A stretch of DNA of 64,000 nucleotides from Xanthostigma xanthostigma (lineage: Eukaryota > Arthropoda > Insecta > Raphidioptera > Raphidiidae), in the NCBI GenBank assembly GCA_963575645.1, contig OY754465.1, forward strand, positions 42,124,401 through 42,188,400, in the 5' to 3' direction. The notes beneath the pieces are model-generated. The model made no database searches, was not told the origin of the DNA, and was given only the letters and a program-made list of their open reading frames with translations. Positions 56,221 through 64,000 of the stretch are shown here, piece by piece. The first letter of the stretch is position 1. Every line of letters begins with the position of its first letter. Both the position numbers and the translations under genes were made by a program.

Positions 56221-57230
56221 TTACGCAAAATAAACTAAATAAAATGCGTAATAAATGGTGCTTGTAAAAAGGTTGACTTTTTTCAAGTAAAACCAACTAA
56301 AATCTGTAATTTATTTAATGGAAATAGTCAATATTTTTGGAATGAACATTGTTACGTTCGACGTTATATATACAGATGTTGTAGTCGATGAAAATGACAT
56401 AGGGTGGTGCGATGTAGACAAAAGACATAAAATAAGATTAAATGAGATTATTTTATAACTGATCTTCAAGTAACGAAATCTGTACTACTGATGTAAAATA
56501 TGTACACGGGTGTAATAAAGATGGAGGATTTGGTTACACTTCCGCTCGCTATAAAAGCAGCATATAACACCGGAATATTCGATATCCGTGAAACATAGAG
56601 TTGGAAATGTATAGATACAGGACAAGCCTTTGATGTTCAACCACTTCCGTTTGGTTTTGTTTTTTTACACGGTTTAGCACCTATTATGACAAATTTTTGA
56701 TAAAGCCATAAAGAGTATAATGAACAACAAAATAAAATAAGTTCTACTTAATAGAAAAAACTTTTTTTTAATTCATTAAGTTTTTAAAGTCTTTAATCGT
56801 CTGGAGTCGGTTCTCCCCTTGAAATATTTAAAAATAAATCCAGTGACACTTTCAACCAACAGATATAGTCATCACGTGAACAGCACATATTTGAGTTTCA
56901 GATGCTGCTTACCCAATTTTATTGCTTTGTCGGATCATGGGGTAGGCTATAGTTTATTTCTAAAATAGATTAACATACTTTTTAGAAATCAATGGAGGTT
57001 ATTAAAGTGAAACTTTTATTCTGTCGCCCCGAATTTTTCTGGCCGTCTGTTGCATGTCGCATTACAGGCGGCCGCGGAGTAGGGGTAAAGTGAAAGGCGT
57101 TCGGAGTAGGCGCTCGGTAGAGCAGCCAAGGCCAATATGGCGGCGCCCATGGTTAGCATCAGCTGACCGTGTAGTATGTATAACACATAGTCAGTCTGTC
57201 ATGCGGGCAAGTGCTGTACAGTGTTTACAT
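56221..57230. other. No gene; a GC-rich patch
   Basis: 57050-57170 is unusually GC-rich with a GCGGCCGC site near 57069 and an ATGGCGGCGCCCATGG word. An open frame of 64 codons (57054-57248) crosses it without a known domain. Confidence 0.4.
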
Positions 57231-57237
57231 GTTTTTA

Positions 57238-58330
57238 GGCGCGATTAGCGTAAGCTAAAGCGCCTTATATGTACTCGCTTTGTCTGTGAATCTGTGAGTC
57301 ACGCTTTTTGTATCCAGCGTACAGCCCAAACGCCTTAACCGATTTTAAAAAACTTTTTTTTGTTCGATTCGTCTCCGGGTAACTTAAATCCTAACGTCGC
57401 CCGTTTTTTGAATTTTGACCCCAGAGGGGAGCAATAAAGAAAAAACGTAGTTTTTCGCTTATAACTCACTCAATTTAAATCAGATCGGTTCGAAACCTGT
57501 CTTAAACGAAAGAGGAGAAAATTTTACATAAATTTCGTACAACAGAATTTGCCAAAACAGTTTTTTTATACAAATTTATTTAGAAATAAATTCAATTTGA
57601 TATAACCGATGGCAAACATCTTTCGGTTATCTCTCTCTGTTGCACGGTTTAATATGGTAATATAAAGATTACGTTTGTTCTGTCTTAAAATAGAAAGATT
57701 GCATTTGTTCAAAAACGGATGGCATTTCAAATATTTGTGAAATGCAACGCCTTCTGAGTTAACAATTTGAATAACTAATTATTTGACAGATGCAAACGTC
57801 ATTTTTGACATTTATTACCATTCCGACACCACGGATGAGCGGATTGAAACCAAATTTTGGGAGGATGTTTGATATGCAAATATGAAGTGGCCTATTGTTT
57901 TTTGGGATCATCGGCGCATGCGTAAAAGAGTATATCTTTTATAATGTTGTTTTTTTATAATAATAATATAGTTTTTAAAACGGCTTAATATTTTATCTAT
58001 TTTTACATGAAAGTTTTGTAATTTTTTTGGGGAAAATCGGCGCATGCGCAAGAGATATTATGTGCTATAACGTTTTTTATATAACGATGGTATACTTTTC
58101 ATAGCGGCTTATTATTCTATCTGTTTTACAAGAAATTTTTTATTTTATTTCGGGAAAAATCGGCGCATGCGCATCAAAGATATATGTTATAACGTAGTTT
58201 TTTTATGTAATGATGGTATAGGTACTTATCAAAACGGTTTATTATTCTATTTTGCAAGTTTTGTAAAAACAATTTTTGGAGAAAATCAGTGCATGCGGAG
58301 AAAAGATTTACCTACCATTTAATGTTGTTT
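57238..58330 (+). repeat. Repeat G, copy 2, with four ~125-bp tandem units
   Basis: It starts near GGCGCGATTAGCGTAAGC, TAAAGCGCC (a hairpin) and contains TCTGTGAATCTGTGAGTCAC. From 57468 it matches 48107-48785. The TCGGCGCATGCG word and its variants recur at 57911, 58037, 58160 and 58287, a period of 123-127. Class unknown; a Helitron-like or LINE-tail nature is possible. Confidence 0.72.
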
Positions 58331-59065
58331 CTTATATCATAACGGTTTATTAGTGTGTATATTTTTACAAGATAGTTATGAGAAAAATGTGTTTCTATTG
58401 AAATGTACCAAAAAGGAAATATAATTATTTTAATAATTTAGAGTAATAATTATAAAAAAGTTGGTTGTGACTAATAAACGATCATAGAATTTATATTTAT
58501 GAACCTAAATTATTAATAAATTATTAAAATGTTTTTTTCCTTTCTGTGTTTCAATATTTTCAACTGTTATTTTTTTCGTAGATTAAGTTAATTAAATTAT
58601 ATTATTAAGCTCAAAGTGTCGTTAAAAATATACAACAATTTTCAAACATAACGCCGGGGTATATTTTGTAAAATTTCGCGCCTTGTAATTCTTGAATTAC
58701 TTGTGTCTTCAGACAATATTTTTATTCGTGTAGTCATGTGAATATTGTTGTTTATAATTAATCGTGATGGATAAGTGTCTACAATCCAACGCCTACAATC
58801 CAATAAAAGTTTCACTTGCGTCGTGGTTTCTTCAAACCACACAACTGTTTTTAATGAATATTATAGAAATACCGAAGAAATTATGTTAGTGGTGTAAAAT
58901 GTGAGCTATAGAATGACAGATAATTTTGCAACTTCGCAAGTGACAAGTTGATAACGTAAATTATTGCCACCAACTGGCAGGATTACCTGAGCCCAGTAGC
59001 AATTTATTTTTTCAGTTTATTATTATTTGTAAATTATTTGATATTAGTACGGCTGTTATTTGTAG
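58331..59065. other. No gene seen
   Basis: AT-rich; a 66-codon minus frame at 58642-58842 has no domain. Confidence 0.45.
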
Positions 59066-60090
59066 TAGAAAAATTAAATTAAATTTGGATTCAAAAAATT
59101 CAATCTAATTCCTATATACAAAAATATTAACATTCTACAAAATATATTTTACACAAAATTAAAAGACAAAACAGAAAAATTACAACAATCAAATATAATA
59201 TATGAAATAAAATGTATCAACTGCAACGCTACATATATAGGTCAAACAAAACAATATTTAAAAAACAGAATAAATCAACATAAAAACTCAATCATTAAAA
59301 AAAAAATACTCTCCAAATCTACCAAACACTGCTCTAAGCGACCATGCTGTAGATAATCAACATATATTTAATTTCGAACAAGTATCAATATTACAAATTG
59401 AACCCAACTATAGAAAACGAATAATTTATGAAATGATACAGATTAAAAAAAAACAAAAATTCTATAAATTATAAAACTGATATAACAAATCTAAATTCCG
59501 CATATTTCATCTTACTAAATCAAATGTAACAAACCTATAAAAATTACTATTGTACATAGTGACTTTTATTTTTCACAATTTTTTTCATATAAAAACCAAT
59601 TTCAGACTACAACAACTTTCTCAACTTGTCTACACAAAAAAAATATAAAATTTTCTAATGTAACATAATTAAACTGATAGTTTTTATCCTACAAAATGTT
59701 TGATTCACAGTAAGATAACAATTTAAATATCTCTTTAAATATTAAATATAATAAACAGTGCTCTTTATTTATTTTTTAAAAATGTTCCAAATTGGAACAA
59801 AAGAAAAATCTATTATGTTTTGTAAGTATTGAATCTTCTTTGTTCATTACACCATTTTAGTGAATATAAAAAAAAAAAATGTTTGTATATGTAATAATAT
59901 TATAAAAATAATTTTGTAATGTTTTAATATTTATAATTTCAGATATACTGATGATGCTAATTAATAGCGAAACGTTTATATTTTCACAAATTTGCATAAT
60001 TATATGACGATACCATTTTAATTATAAAAAAAAAAAAAAATGGCTTTTAAATAAAATTGGCTGCCCAATCCAAATTTAATTTAATTATTA
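59066..60090 (+). mobile_element. Penelope-like element, 3' part
   Basis: It carries the GIY-YIG endonuclease region (next entry), a non-coding tail, and a terminal block GATATACTGATGATGCTAAT with TAGCGAAACGTTTATA, the Penelope-type end signature. The whole is bracketed by an inverted pair, AATTAAATTAAATTTGGATT at 59069 and AATCCAAATTTAATTTAATT at 60065. The reverse transcriptase is absent, so the copy is 5'-truncated and broken. Confidence 0.82.
59155..59475 (+). pseudogene. GIY-YIG endonuclease region of the Penelope-like element
   Basis: The stretch reads YEIKCINCNATYIGQTKQYL, then KNRINQHKNSI. The family's core is Y.I.C..C...YIG.T.R.L..R...H. Further on, SDHAVDNQHIFNFEQ and the EPNYRKRIIYEMIQI block, with the catalytic Glu, follow in the expected order. 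This domain nicks DNA for target-primed insertion and follows the reverse transcriptase in canonical Penelope proteins. Not intact here. Confidence 0.8.
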
Positions 60091-60720
60091 TTTGTAATAA
60101 TAAATTGTAAAGCCAACTGATATTTTCGTCAGCTCTAGAATCGCATATTCTAAAAGAAATCATGGAAACGTCACACAAACAACAGAATCTTCACGGTCTC
60201 GGATAGAGTTGTTTCTTTACATTTTATATACGTGATTTTTCTGCGCGTGTACCGTTTCACATAGCGGCAGTATTTGTGTAAATTTTCTTTAACGAATTAT
60301 ATTTATCTCTATTCTTTCTTTCCTCCAAGATGTAAAATACAACAGTTATAAGATTGAATGCGGATGAGTGTTATTTTTTCATCTGCTTTCTAACCTTCGT
60401 TCGACTGTAGTGATCATAAAATACGTTTTATTGCTTATCCACATCGCCATATTTTTTCCCGAAATAATAAGAAAATTCATCTATCTATATTAACTTGTCT
60501 GAGAGATTTCATGCGGGTATTAATTCCGTTATATAACCATACAAGCATGAAACGTTTAATTAAAATGTGTTTTGGGTATTTATAGCACCGAATTAAATTA
60601 TTGTTGTGTTTTATTGAACTTATTTCTTTTATTTATTAGGCCGAAACAAGAAAACTTGTCTAGAATTACGTTTTCATAATAGTTTAGTGTTAATCTGTCC
60701 ACTACGGTGGGTAGACAAGA
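60091..60720. other. No gene seen
   Basis: AT-rich sequence without recognisable coding pattern. Confidence 0.5.
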
Positions 60721-60728
60721 CTCTAGGG

Positions 60729-61243
60729 CAGGGTTGCCAACCCTGAAAAAAAATCCTCGTACATATACTGCTAAAAATCTCGTATTTTGAGTTTCAAACC
60801 TCGTACATTTATTATGCATCGAAAACGTGCTAAAACTAAAATTAAGGCATATTGAACTACTGGATTTAGGACTTTTTACTCAATGAAATAAACTATTGCA
60901 AGTTTCCTACTAAATAAAACATCACTTTGTGTTGTATGTCAAAAAATCTTTATTAATACTCAAGTAAAATCACAAGAAAACTAAATGTGTCTATATTATT
61001 ACGAAAATTTGCAAGGTAACTTAGTTTACATCTCCTTTCCAAATATGATGTCAGGAACATCAATGGAATTTTTGGTGTAAGAAGTTCCTACAAATTCTGA
61101 TAGTTAGTTTTTACTATGTTCGTATGGCCATATTATCAAAATTTCGTACAAAATTGTACGAGGTTGATAGTGTCCTCGTACCTCGTACGGAAGACCACAA
61201 ATCTCGTATTTGTACGAGGAACCTCGTACGGTTGGCAACCTTG
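60729..61243. mobile_element. hAT-type MITE, 515 bp
   Basis: Ends CAGGGTTGCCAACC and GGTTGGCAACCTTG, with CCTCGTAC and GTACGAGG words repeated just inside both ends. Flanks CTCTAGGG (60721-60728) and CTTTAGGG (61244-61251) differ at one base and fit an 8-bp duplication. The open frames around 61104-61413 are by-products of this element and its flank. Confidence 0.92.
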
Positions 61244-61251
61244 CTTTAGGG

Positions 61252-61425
61252 TTAAAAGAAAGAGAAGCACCGAAGATGCGCTGTTGCAACAGCACACCCC
61301 GCGTACGGTTTATAAGAACCTCCGCCCTGCACTCTCCTTTCCTCGGCAAAAAATCCGTATCGCATCTACTTTCGAACACTAAAATCGTTGGTTTGATTAT
61401 ATATGAAATATAAAGTATTTAAAAA
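61252..61425. other. Short GC-richer flank
   Basis: 61255-61380 is less AT-rich (GCGCTGTTGCAACAGC palindrome at 61279). No gene recognised. Confidence 0.35.
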
Positions 61426-61429
61426 AAAT

Positions 61430-61590
61430 GAAAAAAGATAAGTGGAATATGGAACAGTCGAAAAAAAAAGAATGGCGCCAATCTGAATCGAATCAGCAGC
61501 CTTCTGTGGCCGAGGCAGCCGCTATATCTCTCAGTTACTGTAGCCCATTTCTGTACAGCCGGTTTTTTGACATAATTATACTGTATATCA
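61430..61590 (-). mobile_element. tRNA-derived SINE (family S1), copy 4 (partial)
   Basis: AATGGCGCCAATCTGAATCG and GTGGCCGAGGCAGCCGCT, then TCTCAGTTACTGTAGCCC, TCTGTACAGCCGG match the head region of S1 in order. The right body is missing. Confidence 0.5.
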
Positions 61591-61879
61591 AGTATCGACT
61601 ATGGGTTTAATCCTCATGGTTTGTTCCCTAGATAGTAGCACATAAATACTAATAGAGCGCGTTTACGCGAAAATTTTCCATTTGGTTTATAATTTTGCAT
61701 TTTTGCCTCTTGAGTTAGAAAGTTTGGAATGCTGGATAAAGGGATACTACCCGACATAGGTGTCGACTTGTTGAGCACCTATGTCGGCGCACACAACTCT
61801 ATTATTTCAAGTAACGCCTTATATAATAAATTAAAGGAATCAGAGTGAACATTTTTCATATAATAAAGTACCAAACTAA
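61591..61879. other. No gene; short palindrome
   Basis: CCGACATAGGTGTCGACTTG, TTGAGCACCTATGTCGG near 61752-61786 forms a hairpin. Confidence 0.5.
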
Positions 61880-62490
61880 AGAATAGAATAGAATAGATTT
61901 ATTTCTAAACAGCCAAATAGGCAAGAAATTGTCAAATATGTTACAAGTTTCAATCATGATAAATTTAATTAAAATATTCCTCAATAGAGTAAAAACATTG
62001 CTGAATGAGAGTTTTTTTTAAAGCAATTTTAAATAAGCTAATTAGATCTTTTATTTCGGCAGGTAAATTATTGAAAATGTTGATCCCAGAGCAAACTGGA
62101 CCTTTACTATATAAAGAAAGACATTGTTGAGGAATTATACAATGTGTTTTGTGCCTTGTATTATATTCATGTACAGACTCATTAGTTGGAAAATTATTTA
62201 AATTTAATTTAACGTACATTGATATAAAATATATATAAATACTCGGTAATGTTAGAATGTTATTTTTTTTAAAGACTTCTTGGCACGATGTTCGTTTCGA
62301 TAAGTTGAAGATTATTCTAACTGCATATTTCTATTTAATAAACAAGCGAGATAGATTAGTGCAATTACCCAAAGCAATTATGCATATTTTAAATGGGAGA
62401 AAACCAAAGAATAATAAATTGTCAGTCTGATTTATATATTTACGCAATCGCGAAAGTAAACTGTTTCTGAAATATCTGAGGTCAGATTTG
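61880..62490 (-). mobile_element. LINE 3' end (CR1/Jockey-like)
   Basis: On the minus strand coding sequence runs into a short 3' UTR and ends in (TATTC)n after AATAAATC, typical of a LINE tail. Only the last part of ORF2 is present, so this is a 5'-truncated copy. Its upstream border is next to hAT-like debris at 62500-62680. Confidence 0.82.
61965..62470 (-). pseudogene. LINE ORF2 C-terminal relic
   Basis: Downstream of the RT core, the minus strand gives GNCTNLSRLFIK, a stop, KYAVRIIFNLSKRTSCQEVF, KKNNILTLPSIYIYF, then NEYNTRHKTHC-like VHEYNTRHKTHC, SGINIFNNLPAEIKD and FKIALKKTLIQ. The chain LLWGN...RLF..QK.A.RII....S...F....IL.LPS.YI, then NTRH..., then G...FN.LP..IK is the standard C-terminal run of CR1/Jockey-type ORF2. 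A phase change lies before GNCTN (SLVFSHLKYA is in another frame) and at least two stops interrupt it, so it is dead. Confidence 0.8.
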
Positions 62491-62499
62491 GAAAAATAA

Positions 62500-62690
62500 T
62501 ACCTACCGGGCCACACAGCTGATGAAAATTTGACCGCGGGCCAAAAATTTGTAGAGCAAAAAAAGAAGGTCTTCACATTCTATTTCCGCATTTGGAGAGC
62601 AAAAAAAAAAGGTTCTGCTTCGCGAGTCGGACAAAATTGTACTGCGGGCCGCCATCTGCCCAGGCCTGGTCTAAAGTATTGTGAATTTGT
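62500..62690. repeat. hAT-like debris
   Basis: CTACCGGGCCACACAGCTG, CCGCGGGCCAAAAATTTG and TGCGGGCCGCCATCTGCCCA, GGCCTGG resemble ends of the GCGGGCCGC type of hAT repeat. AGAGCAAAAAAAGAAGGT and GAGAGCAAAAAAAAAAGGTT form a 50-bp-spaced duplication. Confidence 0.45.
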
Positions 62691-63880
62691 GTTTTTTTTT
62701 TTCACATTTCGGACAAGTTCAATAACCTCGTTTTTTTTAATATCGAATTTCTCAACTCCTCTAAATTTGTTTTCAGATATTTCAGATACCATTCACTTTA
62801 GCTTAGTAGCTAGTCTATTGCATGAAAAATGCTCAAAATGGGGCCCTCCATCTAATTCCGGTCATTTAAAGAATTTGAAGAAGTATATTTGCCCCTTACT
62901 GAACGCTTTAAACAATGAACAACTAATTGGGATCCGCCACATGGAACAAACTAAAAAAAAGTCATAATAATTATAGCATATGTTTTGGTCGCATATATTA
63001 AAAGAAAAATTATAAAATGTGTATAAATGGTGTAGCTGTAGACGATAAAGTATTTTTGTTTTTTTAATAAAAACGATAATAAACGGGAACAAGGAAATGA
63101 ACCTCCAAAGAAACCAAAAAAAGAGACTTAGAAACACTGCTGTAAATAAAACAGTATAATTTTAATTACATTTCAAGTTATTTTTTATGTTCTTTCTCGT
63201 ATGCTGATTTTAGTCAATGAAGCTTTTTTTAATTTTTAAATATCGGTGGTGTTTGTTCTGTGTTCAAAAAATTCACGCCAATTAGTGAATTTAATGCATT
63301 GCATTTTGTGTGTTGGACATATTATTATTAATTAGTCCAACTATTTGGTTTATTTTTCGATAAAAGCATTCAATGTGAATATTTATTATTCTTTGAAAAT
63401 CCTCGTTATTAATATCAACTCTGTTTCATTAATTATATTTTTCGTTATGTTTGTATCTATTAATTTTACAGTTTTGTACATAATAATTGTTTGATAGTAA
63501 ATTGGAAAATAAATTGGTGTTATATTAACCACCAAAATAATATAGATGAGTGACTTTTTTTAAGGCTTCGGCAGCAAGGCCATCAGGTATAAAATAGGTT
63601 TCTGTAAATAACGAGGTTTAATTGATAGTTAGATTTTGTTAAAAAGTTCAGTAAAGAGTGACTTTGACGACGATTTTTTGTATTGGATTCAGCTAGAGAA
63701 GAACATTCTTCTTAACAAGAGACGTAAGAAATTAACGTGTGCATCATTTTAATGAAAATAAATCTGAATCAGACTTTTTTTTTAAACTTCCCAACCGATA
63801 CGAAATTATCGGATAATTAAAATCTTGATTAACGTCTGATTGCTCTAAAATAAATAAATAATGGATCGAAACTACATTGA
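62691..63880. other. No clear gene; one exon-like open stretch
   Basis: 62776-62967 (+) follows an acceptor-like TTGTTTTCAG and stays open as far as TCATAA, reading SLVASLLHEKCSKWGPPSNS and KYICPLLNALNNEQLIGIRH. Its composition looks coding, but I know no family for it and found no upstream exon. It could be a host terminal exon or a transposon piece. The rest is AT-rich. Confidence 0.3.
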
Positions 63881-63884
63881 TATA

Positions 63885-63915
63885 TTGCACATACCGCTAA
63901 ACTAGCGGTATGTGC
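63885..63915. repeat. Perfect 12-bp-stem hairpin
   Basis: GCACATACCGCT, a 5-base loop AAACT, and AGCGGTATGTGC. The left half TTGCACATACCGCTAA also occurs at 50031 inside the hAT element at 49865-50371. No gene terminator role can be claimed, since no gene is nearby. Confidence 0.7.
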
Positions 63916-64000
63916 TTTATTATCGCTTTGTGCGTCAGAGCTGACTTTCGTTCATATAAGAAGTTATATCTAAGTTAATTTCACACGAAATCCATTCAAA
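63916..64000. other. Window end; nothing recognised
   Basis: CGTCAGAGCTGAC near 63936 also occurs near 17999, so this may be a further dispersed repeat. Confidence 0.3.

Noticed and set aside
57054-57248. CpG-island-like host promoter near the GCGGCCGC site
   Set aside because: The GC-rich patch is short and adjoins repeat G; no initiator, TATA element or downstream exon is visible.
61104-61413. Overlapping frames of 91, 88 and 67 codons
   Set aside because: They straddle the right end of the hAT MITE and its flank; the iterated CTCGTAC/GTACGAG words explain the open phases.

Overview
The window is AT-rich arthropod DNA, most probably from an insect. Evidence is the load and style of its repeats: a DIRS-type retrotransposon, a short Ty3/Gypsy-type LTR element, a Penelope-like element with a GIY-YIG domain, a CR1/Jockey-like LINE tail, tRNA-headed SINEs, at least five hAT-type elements with matching 8-bp target duplications, TA- and TTAA-flanked MITEs, and several large foldback elements. 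The order of insect cannot be fixed by eye. I found no convincing host gene with a usual exon structure, no rRNA and no functional tRNA. The window looks like a repeat-filled intergenic block or a very large intron.

Layout. 1-3.1 kb is AT-rich unique DNA with a degenerate direct repeat and a weak promoter-like spot. 3.1-8.5 kb is one DIRS element with its diagnostic split internal complementary region. It carries a 126-bp higher-order tandem array built from a 63-bp unit. 9.5-14.6 kb holds MITEs, a hAT element and a branched foldback (13.3-14.0 kb). 16-26 kb is old, scattered repeats: SINEs, a palindromic MITE, a probable solo LTR, a THAP-like fragment and a tandem duplication. 26.7-27.0 kb is a perfect-looking Penelope-end palindrome. 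27.7-31.2 kb is a young LTR element with two 197-bp LTRs that I read as identical, a GTAT target duplication and two tandem arrays (19 bp and 88 bp). 31.46-32.67 kb is a 1.2-kb foldback with iterated GCCATCCG-like motifs.

35-46 kb holds MITEs, a second member of the foldback family seen at 13.3 kb, and nested insertions. 45.3-46.5 kb has a TTAA-flanked MITE with a hAT element inserted exactly at its edge. 46.9-49 kb is a pogo/Tigger-like relic split by another element. 49.9-52.8 kb has two hAT elements, one with a transposase C-terminal relic, plus another transposon-protein relic. 54.4-55.0 kb is a dispersed repeat carrying a tRNA-like SINE head. 57.2-58.3 kb has a ~125-bp tandem repeat with NRF-1/Ewg-like GCGCATGCGC sites. 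59.1-60.1 kb is the Penelope-like 3' part, 60.7-61.2 kb a hAT MITE, and 61.9-62.5 kb the LINE tail.

Nothing here forms an operon or pathway; the relationships are insertions of elements into one another. The items most deserving a second look are the two related foldbacks at 13.3 and 40.4 kb, the 1.2-kb foldback at 31.5 kb, the DIRS higher-order array, the array-loaded LTR element, and the 214/608/988-bp family with shared ends in T-runs.
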